A stretch of 12,675 bases of DNA from an uncultured Clostridia bacterium (GTDB taxonomy: Bacteria; Bacillota; Clostridia; Oscillospirales; Ruminococcaceae). The position numbers were made by a program, and so were the translations under genes. The notes under the pieces are model-generated. The model saw only the letters and a program-made list of their open reading frames with translations. It made no database searches and was not told the DNA's origin. Every line of letters starts with the position of its first letter. The first letter of the stretch is position 1. The stretch spans positions 1 to 12,675 of the forward strand of contig CANRHA010000028.1 of NCBI GenBank assembly GCA_947630315.1, in the 5' to 3' direction. Of this stretch, positions 1-7,595 are shown piece after piece.

Positions 1-1844
1 CTGTGCGGATCTATCTTCATAAGCGTCGAGGTCATTCCGCCCGATTCAAATTGGAACACCCCCGAGGTATCGCCCCTTGAAAGCATTTTATAGACCGCCG
101 GGTCGTCATAGGGTATATTATCTATCGAAAAATCCGGGTCGGTCTTCCTTATAAAGCTCTGCGCGCGGTGGATCACCGTGATGTTTCTGAGGCCGAGAAA
201 ATCTATCTTCAAAAGTCCGAGGCGCTCCAAAACCGTCATCGTGTATTCGGTGACGGGCTGGCCGTTGTTTGTCTGCAGCGGCACATAATCGCTCACCGGG
301 CCGTCGGTTATCACTACCCCGGCGGCGTGGGTCGAAGCGTGCCTCGGCATTCCCTCGACCTGCTTTGCCATATCTATAAGCTCGTGTATCCGGGTATCGC
401 CGCCGTACATTTCCCGGAACTCCTTTGAGGAATCTATCGCCTTTTGTATGCTCATTCCGAACGGCACAGCCTTTGCAACGGTATCCGCAAGGCTGTACGG
501 CAGGCCCATGGCCCGGGCGGTATCTCTTATGGCGTTTTTCGCCGCCATTGTTCCGAAGGTTATTATCTGCGCAACGTGATCGGCGCCGTACTTCTGTTTG
601 ACATATTCTATTACCTCCTGCCGCCTTTCAACGCAGAAATCTATGTCAAAATCAGGCATCGACACCCTCTCGGGGTTTAAAAATCTCTCAAATAACAGGT
701 CGTACTTAAGCGGGTCTATGCCGGTTATGCCTATGCAGTACGCGCAGATGCTCCCGGCTCCCGAACCCCTTCCGGGACCTACGGGTATGTCGTGGGTCTT
801 TGCGTATCTTATAAAATCCCAGACGATAAGATAGTAGTTCACAAAGCCCATCTTCGATATTACCGAAAGCTCGTATTCAAGCCGCTCTTTGGCCCCCTCG
901 GGAGGGTTTTGGCCGTAGCGCTTTACAAACCCCTTTCGGCATAGCGCCCGCAGGTACTGTTCGTTGTCGCTTACGCCCTCTATGGTTATGCTCGGCAGCT
1001 TTGTTACGCCGAACTCAAATTCAAGGTTGCATTTTTTTGCTATCTCAACGGTGTTTGAAAGCGCGTCGGGGTGAGAGCCGAAAAGCTCCGCCATCTCCTC
1101 CTGAGATTTGAACCAAAACTCGTCGGTGCCGAACGCCATGGCGTCGGGGTCGCTCTCGGTGGTGTTGGTGGCTATGCACATCAGTATTCTCTGCGCGCGC
1201 GCGCCGGTTTTTTCGATGTAGTGGCAGTCGTTCGTGGCGCAGAGTTTTATCCCGAGCTCCCGCGCAAGGCGGTACTGATACGGCAGTATCTGCCGCTGTT
1301 CCTTAAGGCCGTGGTCCTGTACCTCTATATAATAATCCTCGCCGAAAAGTTCTTTATATCTTAAAGCCGTCTCCTTTGCGCCGTCATAGTCGCCGTTCAG
1401 AAGCTTTCTCGCTATCTCCCCCGCAAGGCAGGCCGACATGCATATAAGCCCCGAGCCGTGCTGCTTCAGAAGCTCGAAATCTATCCGCGGGCGGTTGTAA
1501 AATCCCTCGGTATACGAGGCCGAAACAAGCTTGCAGAGGTTTTTGTAGCCCTCCTCGTTTTTGCAAAGAAGTATCAGGTGGTACGAGGTAACGTCTCCTC
1601 CCCTGCCCGATTTTTCAAACCTCGAACCCGGCGCGCAGTACATCTCGCAGCCGATTATCGGCTTTATCCCCTCGGCCTTGCAGGCGTCATAAAATTCGAC
1701 CGCCGCGCAGATGTTTCCGTGATCCGTCACCGCAACGGCCGGCATTCCGAGTTCCTTTGCCCGCTTGACAAGCTCTTTTATGCGGCAGGCGCCGTCAAGA
1801 AGAGAATATTCGCTGTGAACATGAAGGTGAACAAAGTCGGTCAT
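1..1844 (-). CDS. dnaE: DNA polymerase III subunit alpha, DnaE type (N-terminal 614 residues; cut by left edge)
   Basis: Catalytic subunit of a bacterial C-family replicative DNA polymerase, acting in the cytoplasm at the replication fork. The frame opens at ATG 1842-1844 and runs to the window edge without a stop; full-length DnaE proteins are roughly 1,150 residues, so about half is present. The N-terminal PHP domain starts with HLHVHSEYSLLDG (residues 6-18) and contains TDHGN (40-44), GCE (65-67) and NDCH (205-208). Nine expected metal ligands are visible: H8, H10, D17, H42, E67, H89, C139, D206 and H208. The polymerase core shows GRGSGAGS (358-365), PDFDIDF (397-403) with catalytic D400 and D402, and KIDFLGLR with the third aspartate D548. 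The gene overlaps the whiA stop by ATGA, and its AAAGGAG ribosome site lies inside whiA. The N-terminal PHP layout excludes PolC. Identification is very secure. Confidence 0.97.
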   Translation of the reverse strand, partial: MTDFVHLHVHSEYSLLDGACRIKELVKRAKELGMPAVAVTDHGNICAAVEFYDACKAEGIKPIIGCEMYCAPGSRFEKSGRGGDVTSYHLILLCKNEEGYKNLCKLVSASYTEGFYNRPRIDFELLKQHGSGLICMSACLAGEIARKLLNGDYDGAKETALRYKELFGEDYYIEVQDHGLKEQRQILPYQYRLARELGIKLCATNDCHYIEKTGARAQRILMCIATNTTESDPDAMAFGTDEFWFKSQEEMAELFGSHPDALSNTVEIAKKCNLEFEFGVTKLPSITIEGVSDNEQYLRALCRKGFVKRYGQNPPEGAKERLEYELSVISKMGFVNYYLIVWDFIRYAKTHDIPVGPGRGSGAGSICAYCIGITGIDPLKYDLLFERFLNPERVSMPDFDIDFCVERRQEVIEYVKQKYGADHVAQIITFGTMAAKNAIRDTARAMGLPYSLADTVAKAVPFGMSIQKAIDSSKEFREMYGGDTRIHELIDMAKQVEGMPRHASTHAAGVVITDGPVSDYVPLQTNNGQPVTEYTMTVLERLGLLKIDFLGLRNITVIHRAQSFIRKTDPDFSIDNIPYDDPAVYKMLSRGDTSGVFQFESGGMTSTLMKIDPH

Positions 1845-2767
1845 GGTTTCTCCTTTTCCTCGGCTATTGCAAGTATGCGTTCAAAGCGGTGGTTTACCCC
1901 CGAACGCGACATCGGCGGGTCGGTGAGGTCCTTAAGCTCCGAGAGGCTCGTCTCGGGGAATTTAAGCCTCAGCTCGCAAAGCTCCCTGAGTTCTTCGGGA
2001 AGCTTTAAAAGGCTGCCGTCGCGCTTGATTATCCTTTCTATCGCCTCTATCTGGCGCTGAGCCGAACGGTTCTGCCTGCCGAGGTTTGCGGTGTCGCAGT
2101 TTGTCGCCCTGTTGGCCTGATTTCTTATATCCTTGTAGATCTTTACGTTCATCATGCTTACGCTCGACATCGGCGCGCCTATGAGGGTCAAAATATCCTC
2201 AACGCTTTCGCTCTCCTTAAAATAAAGGACATACGCCCCCGAGCGCTCGGTTATCCTGCCCGATATCCCGAAGCGGTCCTCAAAAAGCTTTTGCAGGTCG
2301 CAGCAAAGGGGTTCCTCGGGAACAACAAATTCAAGGTGATACTCCTTTTCGGGCGACACAACGCTCCCGCAGGCCAAAAACGCCCCCGCCGCAAAAGGTC
2401 CCACCGTCATTTCGTCCGGCTCGGGCAGAAAGGATATCCTCCTCGGGCCGGGCATCGGGTCCATCTTTATGCGCTCGGTGATTTTTTTGACGCTCTGCGC
2501 CCCTACTTCAAGCCTGATGACCGGCGGCAGACCCTTTCGGGAACGCTCGCCCGCGCTCACGCAGCCCGGTTCGGCGGCGTGTTCGCAAAGCCGGGTAAAA
2601 AGCGCCGCAACGTCGGCGTTCTCGGTTTTTAAGATCGCCTTATCCGCCGAAAAAGTTCCGGCGAACAACAGCATTCCCCCGAGACACGCGTCGCACTTTT
2701 TTCTCCCCGTGATATTCTTTGCCGCCTCGGCTTTTACCCTGTGAGAAAAAACTTCCTGCCCGCTCAT
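1841..2767 (-). CDS. whiA: WhiA, DNA-binding cell-division/sporulation regulator
   Basis: 308 residues, the usual length for WhiA. The N-terminal part is a degenerate LAGLIDADG homing-endonuclease-like fold; the segment FAAGAFLACGSV (125-136), followed by YHLEF, matches the family's conserved core. The C-terminal half has the NCDTANLGR stretch (223-231) and a WhiA-type helix-turn-helix ending in SRSGVNHRFERI (287-298). In Streptomyces WhiA is a sporulation transcription factor. In Bacillus the homologue binds the nucleoid and influences division and chromosome segregation, without a clear role as a classical repressor. The ATG (2765-2767) overlaps the rapZ stop as ATGA and has only a weak GAAAG upstream, so translation probably depends on coupling to rapZ. 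Its own TGA overlaps the dnaE start. A glmR/yvcK gene, commonly found between rapZ and whiA, is absent here. Confidence 0.95.
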   Translation of the reverse strand: MSGQEVFSHRVKAEAAKNITGRKKCDACLGGMLLFAGTFSADKAILKTENADVAALFTRLCEHAAEPGCVSAGERSRKGLPPVIRLEVGAQSVKKITERIKMDPMPGPRRISFLPEPDEMTVGPFAAGAFLACGSVVSPEKEYHLEFVVPEEPLCCDLQKLFEDRFGISGRITERSGAYVLYFKESESVEDILTLIGAPMSSVSMMNVKIYKDIRNQANRATNCDTANLGRQNRSAQRQIEAIERIIKRDGSLLKLPEELRELCELRLKFPETSLSELKDLTDPPMSRSGVNHRFERILAIAEEKEKP

Positions 2768-3618
2768 CTTTCAACGCATCTGTGTTCCGCCCGGGCGTCG
2801 TAGCCCTCGGCGTAAAGGTCCAGGGCAAGCCTTCTTGCAAAGCTGACGCTGCGGTGCTTTCCGCCCGTGCAGCCAAAAGCGACTACCAGCCTTGTCTTGC
2901 CCTCTTTTTCGTACATCGGTATCAAAAACGTCAGCAGATCGTGTATTTTCATATACAGCCCGTTTGAATCCTCAAAGCCGAAAACGTAGTCGTAAACCTC
3001 GTTGTCGAGACCCGTCTTGGTTCTGAGCTCGGGAATATAAAACGGGTTCTTTAGACATCTTACGTCAAACATCAGGTCGGCGTCCTTCGGCACGCCGAAC
3101 ATATACCCGAACGACACCACGTTTATTATCATCTTCGCGTGGTCGCCCTCAAAAACGTTGCGCAGTCTGTTGCGGAACGCCGTCGACGAGACCTGAGTAG
3201 AATCAAAGTATATATCGGCTATCTGCCGGGCATACGCCATTTCGCTGCGCTCCATCTCGATCGCTTTCAAGATGTTTCCCGAGGCCTCGTCCTCAAGAGG
3301 GTGCCGCCTGCGGGTCTCCTTATAGCGCGTCAGAAGCTCGTTGTCGTCGCAATCGATAAAAACAACGGTAAGGTCGTTTCCCGAGGCCCTTAACGCCTCA
3401 ACGCTCTCGCGGAACTTTGAAAAAAGCTCGCCCGAACGGATATCGACGGCAAAGCAAAGCCTGTCCGACTTCGACCCGGAGTTCTTTATAAGATCGGCAA
3501 AGACCGCCAAAAGCTCAGGCGGCATATTGTCGATGCAGTAGTAGTCGAGATCTTCAAAAACGTTAAGCGCCGTCGACTTTCCGGCGCCCGACATTCCCGT
3601 AACTATTACAATTTTCAT
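2764..3618 (-). CDS. rapZ: RapZ/YvcJ family nucleotide-binding protein
   Basis: 284 residues, normal for RapZ (YvcJ in Bacillus). The N-terminal P-loop is GMSGAGKS (8-15), followed by the family stretch YYCIDNMPPELL (26-37). A basic RRRH patch sits at 103-106. The C-terminal domain carries SFGYMFGVPKDADLMFDVR (169-187) and the GCTGGKHRSV loop (249-258), which belongs to the region that forms the phosphosugar/RNA-binding pocket in E. coli RapZ. There it senses glucosamine-6-phosphate and directs decay of GlmZ RNA. In Firmicutes YvcJ hydrolyses nucleotides, but its regulatory target is less clear. The start ATG (3616-3618) has AGGAG in the 11-nt gap after murB. The stop overlaps the whiA start by 4 nt. 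The link to amino-sugar status fits a location beside two mur genes, but that role is inferred here. Confidence 0.95.
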   Translation of the reverse strand: MKIVIVTGMSGAGKSTALNVFEDLDYYCIDNMPPELLAVFADLIKNSGSKSDRLCFAVDIRSGELFSKFRESVEALRASGNDLTVVFIDCDDNELLTRYKETRRRHPLEDEASGNILKAIEMERSEMAYARQIADIYFDSTQVSSTAFRNRLRNVFEGDHAKMIINVVSFGYMFGVPKDADLMFDVRCLKNPFYIPELRTKTGLDNEVYDYVFGFEDSNGLYMKIHDLLTFLIPMYEKEGKTRLVVAFGCTGGKHRSVSFARRLALDLYAEGYDARAEHRCVER

Positions 3619-3629
3619 TATTATCTCCT

Positions 3630-4559
3630 TCAGGCTTTCTGCTCGGCGGGTATAAGTCTTACCTCCGGTTCAAGCGCATAGCCTGTTTTTTCAAGAACCG
3701 TCTTCTGCGTCAGGGTTATAAGTTCCATTATATCCACCGCCGTTGCGCCGCCCTTGTTTACAATGAAGTTTGCGTGCTTGGAGCTTATTTCCGCCCCGCC
3801 TATCTTCATTCCCTTAAGGCCGCTCTGCTCGATGACAAGCCCGGCATAGGTTCCCTCGGGGCGCTTGAACGCCGAGCCGAACGAGGGGTACTCCAACGGC
3901 TGGCGCAGGCGCCTGCGCTCGATAAGCTCCTCCATTTTTTCGCCTATCGCCTTGGGGTCGCCCTTGCTCAATCTGAATTGAGCCGATATTATAACCTCGC
4001 TGGTGTGCTCGAATCTGCTTGTGCGGTAGCCGAGTTCAAGCTCGTCGGGTGAAAATGTGACCACGTTCCCCGCGGGGGTTATGGCCGTTACCGAGCTTAC
4101 AACGTTTTTTATCTCTCCGCCGTAGGCCCCTGCGTTCATATACACCGCTCCGCCGACAGTTCCGGGTATTCCGTATGCAAATTCAAGCCCTGTGAGGCCG
4201 TTTTCCAGCGCGGCCTTGCACACCGCCGAAAGCTGTATCCCCGCGGAGGCCGAAAGGGTGTCGCCGTTTGCCGAAACGCTTCCCGAACGCGGCTCAGAGG
4301 CGATTATTACTCCCCTGAAGCCCTCGTCCGAAAACAGGCAGTTCGAGCCGTTACCGAGCATCATTGTATAAAGAGAATAGGCTTTGCACTGAAAATACAG
4401 CCCCGCGGCGGTGCCCGAATCGGGGGCAAGTATCATCATGTCGCATTCGCCGCCGACCTTGACCGAGGTATGTCGGCTGAGAGGCTCGTTTTTCAGGATT
4501 TTACAGCCGAGTTCATCGGCGCGGTCCGAAATTATATTCAGTTTTTCGCGGTAGGTCAT
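3630..4559 (-). CDS. murB: UDP-N-acetylmuramate dehydrogenase (MurB)
   Basis: FAD-dependent reductase that converts UDP-GlcNAc-enolpyruvate to UDP-MurNAc with NADPH, the second committed step of cytoplasmic peptidoglycan precursor synthesis. 309 residues. The N-terminal FAD domain shows SRHTSVKVGG (28-37), LGNGSN (68-73) and EFAYGIPGTVGGAVYMNAG (126-144). Catalytic candidates are R179 in YRTS, S229 in FGSAFKRP (228-233) and E299 in LEPEV. The short spacing and GSAF serine suggest a type II MurB, the form usual in Gram-positives. I chose ATG 4557-4559 because it has AGGTGAT at a suitable distance in the 11-nt gap after the PHP gene. The frame stays open upstream to 4625, but that extension would overlap the preceding gene and adds 22 residues unlike MurB. 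Confidence 0.96.
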   Translation of the reverse strand: MTYREKLNIISDRADELGCKILKNEPLSRHTSVKVGGECDMMILAPDSGTAAGLYFQCKAYSLYTMMLGNGSNCLFSDEGFRGVIIASEPRSGSVSANGDTLSASAGIQLSAVCKAALENGLTGLEFAYGIPGTVGGAVYMNAGAYGGEIKNVVSSVTAITPAGNVVTFSPDELELGYRTSRFEHTSEVIISAQFRLSKGDPKAIGEKMEELIERRRLRQPLEYPSFGSAFKRPEGTYAGLVIEQSGLKGMKIGGAEISSKHANFIVNKGGATAVDIMELITLTQKTVLEKTGYALEPEVRLIPAEQKA

Positions 4560-4570
4560 CTTATCACCTT

Positions 4571-5302
4571 TTATATATCGAGATAGGGGCGCTTGCGAAG
4601 AAGTCTTTCGCGGAAGGCCTCCCAATCGGCGTTGGCGATAAGCCTTACCGGGAAACCCGCCTCGTCAATAATTTTTTCACATATCGGCGTCTGCCCCACC
4701 CCCGACCAGAAATGAGCGTCGGTGTTTACGGTTATCGGGCAGTCGTACTTTTTGCACGCCCTCAGCATTTCCATCGCCGTTTCGGGCGGAGTCTTGCCGG
4801 TGCGTATCGAGCTTTCGTTCAGCTCGGGCAGCTTTTCATATTCCCTCGCGGCCTTTATGAACCTCTCCCATTCTACCGGGAATCGGGTCGTGGTAGGGTG
4901 GCCTATAACGTCTACCGAGGCGTTTTGAAAGAGCTTTATGTAGGCGTCGGTCACGGCCGAGGGCGAGGGGGTGACGAAGTTTTCAAAGTAGTAGCGGTGG
5001 AACGACGCCACCATAAATTCAAAGGTATACGGCTTGCCGTCGGTTATGTCGAGACCGCCGTCGTAATCGATAATATTTGCCTCTACACCCTTTATAACAG
5101 TCACGCCGTGGATTTTTCGCGGGAGGACTCTCATATTTCCGAAATGCCATATATGCGGCGCGTCGGGCATTTTCATCGCGTGGTCGGTCATGGCTATGCA
5201 TTTTAGGCCGATCTGCGCGGCGTAAAGGCAGTTTTCGGTCACGGTCGAATACGCGTGGGTCGAGGCGACAGTGTGGGTGTGAAGATCAGCCTGAATAAGC
5301 AT
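4571..5302 (-). CDS. PHP-domain metallophosphatase, YcdX-like
   Basis: 243-residue single-domain PHP protein, predicted to be a cytoplasmic metal-dependent phosphatase or phosphodiesterase. Ligand motifs are in order: DLHTHT (6-11, H8 and H10), H16, TDH (39-41, H41), GVEANI (72-77, E74), SFH (100-102, H102), GHP (H135) and NTDAH (193-197, D195 and H197). All nine positions of the trinuclear centre are filled. The third ligand is His rather than the Asp of DnaE PHP domains, as in E. coli YcdX, whose structure holds three zinc ions. The substrate is not known from sequence. Histidinol phosphatase (HisK) is a related alternative, but no his genes are nearby. The start at 5300-5302 has GGAGGGG in the 11-nt gap after hprK. 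Linkage to hprK, murB and rapZ suggests a phosphorylated sugar or nucleotide substrate; that is inference. Confidence 0.88.
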   Translation of the reverse strand: MLIQADLHTHTVASTHAYSTVTENCLYAAQIGLKCIAMTDHAMKMPDAPHIWHFGNMRVLPRKIHGVTVIKGVEANIIDYDGGLDITDGKPYTFEFMVASFHRYYFENFVTPSPSAVTDAYIKLFQNASVDVIGHPTTTRFPVEWERFIKAAREYEKLPELNESSIRTGKTPPETAMEMLRACKKYDCPITVNTDAHFWSGVGQTPICEKIIDEAGFPVRLIANADWEAFRERLLRKRPYLDI

Positions 5303-5313
5303 ATTCCCCTCCG

Positions 5314-6273
5314 TCAGAAGTCCTGCCAGTTCGAGACGGTCTCGCTTGCTTCCATCTCAAGCCCGAGATTGCCCAAAAGCTCCTGAGCGGCGTTGTAGCC
5401 CATCTTCTTCTCGCGGTTGTTCATAGCCGCGACTTCAAGTATTACCGCAAGGTTGCGGCCTGGCTTTACGGGTATGGTTATGCTCGGAACCTTTACTCCT
5501 AAGATGCTCGTGTACTCGCTGTCTACTCCCATTCTGTCGTAGAAGCGGTCGGGATCCCACGGTTCAAGCTTTACAACAAGATCGATCCGCTCGGTGGTCT
5601 TTATTGAGCCCATACCGTATAGGCGGCGCACGTTTACTATCCCTATGCCCCTGAGTTCTATGAAGTGGCGGATATTTTCGGGCGAGGATCCCACAAGGGA
5701 TATGGCCGATACCTTCTTGATCTCTACGGCGTCGTCGGCAACGAGCCTATGTCCGCGCTTTACAAGTTCAATAGCCGTTTCTGATTTACCTACGCCGCTC
5801 TCGCCGACTATAAGCACGCCCTCGCCGTAGATCTCGATCAAAACGCCGTGGCGCGTTATCCTCTGCGCGAGTTCGACATTTAAGTAGGCGATCCCGCGGG
5901 CCAGAAATTCCGACGAGCCGAGTTCCGTTCTCAAAAGCGGCACGCAGTATTTTTTCGCCGCGTCGAGCATCTCGGGCAGGACGTCGTGGTTCTGGCATAT
6001 TATAAGCGCCGGGAATTTGTAGGAAAAGAGTTTATCCATGCTTGCGGCGCGTTCTTCATGAGAAAGCCCCTTCAAGTATGCAAACTCGGTGTTCCCGCAG
6101 GATTGCAGCTTGCCGGTGTTGAAGTACTCGTAAAAGCCGGTGAGCTGTAACGCGGGGCGGTTTATGTCGTTGTTGTAGATGAATATCTGCGAGGGGTCGC
6201 CGGGGGTGTAAATTACCTCGAGCTTCATCTCGTCGATAAGCGCCTTAAGCGAAACCTTGTAAACTTCTGCCAT
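5314..6273 (-). CDS. hprK: HPr(Ser) kinase/phosphorylase
   Basis: Bifunctional enzyme that phosphorylates HPr on Ser46 when glycolytic intermediates and ATP are high and removes the phosphate when inorganic phosphate rises. P-Ser-HPr acts with CcpA in catabolite repression and lowers PTS uptake. 319 residues, typical length. The C-terminal kinase domain has the conserved active-site His in RHGVL (H142), the Walker A GESGVGKS (157-164), VADD (178-181) with the catalytic aspartate, the family signature IELRGIGIVNV (205-215), and the C-terminal PGRNLAVILEVAAMN (271-285). ATG 6271-6273 is preceded by AAGGAGG, a near-perfect ribosome site. Genes on both sides run the same way, 26 nt after the PLP enzyme and 11 nt before the PHP gene. 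Identification is secure. Confidence 0.97.
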   Translation of the reverse strand: MAEVYKVSLKALIDEMKLEVIYTPGDPSQIFIYNNDINRPALQLTGFYEYFNTGKLQSCGNTEFAYLKGLSHEERAASMDKLFSYKFPALIICQNHDVLPEMLDAAKKYCVPLLRTELGSSEFLARGIAYLNVELAQRITRHGVLIEIYGEGVLIVGESGVGKSETAIELVKRGHRLVADDAVEIKKVSAISLVGSSPENIRHFIELRGIGIVNVRRLYGMGSIKTTERIDLVVKLEPWDPDRFYDRMGVDSEYTSILGVKVPSITIPVKPGRNLAVILEVAAMNNREKKMGYNAAQELLGNLGLEMEASETVSNWQDF

Positions 6274-6299
6274 GGTGTTGTCCTCCTTATTTTATGATG

Positions 6300-7568
6300 T
6301 CAAAGAGTTACGGTTTTTTCATCTATCATGTTCTGGGCGGCAATAATTATGCCCGCCCTGCCGGTAGGATAAGTAAGCCCGCCCTGAAGCCATGCCGCAT
6401 AGGGCTCGCGAATAGGGGCGTCGGCCGAAAGTTCGATCGAAGCGCCCATTGTAAACGCCCCCGCCGCCATGATTATCTTTGATTCATAGCCGGGGGTGTC
6501 TACCGGCTCGGGGGTGGCGTAGGCGTCTATCGGCGCGCCGCGCTGTATCCCTCTTATGAACGAACAGAGCGTATCCTCGTTTTTGAGAAGTATCGAGGCG
6601 ATTATGTCCGCCCTCGGCTCGCCGGGCTTCGGAAGCGTCTCGTAGCCGAGCATATTAAACAGCCTGCACGCAAACACCGAGGTCTTCACCGCGCCCGAAA
6701 CCGTCTGAGGCGCAAGGAAAAATCCCATATACATCTCGCGGTTCTGATGAAGCGTAGCGCCTATCTCCTTGCCCATTCCAACGCAGGTGAGGCGGTACGC
6801 GCAAAGCTCTATAAGGTCTTTTCTTCCGGCAATATACCCGCCGGTCGAGGCTATTCCCCCGCCGGGGTTCTTTATTAAAGAGCCCATGATTATATCCGCG
6901 CCGACGTTTGTAGGCTCGAGCTTTTCAACAAATTCGCCGTAGCAGTTATCCACCATAACTATCGCGTTCGGCTCGGCCGATCTTACCGTCTTAACAAGCT
7001 TCGCTATTTCGTCAACGCCGTAAGAGGGCCGGGTGGAATATCCCCTTGAACGCTGGATATAGGCGATCTTAGCGCCCTTTACCCTCTCGGCAATCTTTTC
7101 GTGGTCGGGCATTCCGCTTTCAAGCAGCGGGACCTCCTCGTATATTATCCCGTAGTCGGCCAGCGAGCCGTTTCCGGGCGTGCCGCGCTTGCCGACTATC
7201 TCTTCAAGGGTGTCGTAGGGCGCGCCGGTGCACATCAGAAGCCTGTCGCCGGGGCGCAGGATCCCGTACAGCGCGGTGGATATTGTGTGGGTGCCGTTCA
7301 CGAAGTTGAACCTTACAAGCGCGTCCTCGGCGCCGAAAGCGTCGGCGTAAACGCGGTCGAGGGTATCCCGCCCCGCGTCGTCATATCCGTAGCCTGTGGT
7401 GCCGTGAAGGTAAGGCTCGCTTACTTTGTTTTTGATGAACGCCGCTAAGACCTTTTCGCCGTTATAGCGGGCGATCTCGTCTATCCGGGCAAAATCTTCG
7501 GCGCATTCCGCCTCGGCCTTTTCGGCAAGCGCCGTCAGCCTTCGGTCGATCTTAAAAAAATCCGTCAT
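6300..7568 (-). CDS. PLP-dependent enzyme of the YnbB / aluminium-resistance (Met_gamma_lyase) family
   Basis: 422 residues, a fold-type I pyridoxal-phosphate enzyme of the family annotated as 'aluminium resistance protein' or 'methionine gamma-lyase family protein' (YnbB in Bacillus). Visible motifs are YGYDDAGRDTLDRVYA (60-75), the substrate/PLP-phosphate region RFNFVNGTHTI (86-96), VDNCYGEF (206-213) with D207 expected to contact the pyridine nitrogen, and GSLIKNPGGG (229-238), where K233 is the expected Schiff-base lysine. The family resembles cystathionine/methionine gamma-lyases, but its physiological reaction is unproven to my knowledge; the aluminium link comes from an old phenotype. 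ATG 7566-7568 has AGGAGAG upstream. In other Firmicutes I recall the gene near miaA/hfq or glnR rather than beside hprK, so the setting is less usual. The family call is firm and the substrate open. Confidence 0.9.
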   Translation of the reverse strand: MTDFFKIDRRLTALAEKAEAECAEDFARIDEIARYNGEKVLAAFIKNKVSEPYLHGTTGYGYDDAGRDTLDRVYADAFGAEDALVRFNFVNGTHTISTALYGILRPGDRLLMCTGAPYDTLEEIVGKRGTPGNGSLADYGIIYEEVPLLESGMPDHEKIAERVKGAKIAYIQRSRGYSTRPSYGVDEIAKLVKTVRSAEPNAIVMVDNCYGEFVEKLEPTNVGADIIMGSLIKNPGGGIASTGGYIAGRKDLIELCAYRLTCVGMGKEIGATLHQNREMYMGFFLAPQTVSGAVKTSVFACRLFNMLGYETLPKPGEPRADIIASILLKNEDTLCSFIRGIQRGAPIDAYATPEPVDTPGYESKIIMAAGAFTMGASIELSADAPIREPYAAWLQGGLTYPTGRAGIIIAAQNMIDEKTVTL

Positions 7569-7595
7569 TTTTTACTCTCCTGTTGATTTATATAG

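Noticed and set aside
168..1364. Several plus-strand open frames opposite dnaE
   Set aside because: They lie antisense to a well-conserved polymerase reading frame, show no protein-family motifs and lack ribosome sites; they follow from codon bias of the real gene.
1458..2060. A 200-codon plus-strand open frame across the whiA/dnaE junction
   Set aside because: Antisense to conserved parts of both genes; composition (Arg/Ser/Leu-rich) is that of a shadow frame and no domain is recognisable.
4560..4625. 22-residue N-terminal extension of murB
   Set aside because: It would overlap the end of the PHP gene, is unlike MurB and lacks a ribosome site, whereas the ATG at 4559 has AGGTGAT.
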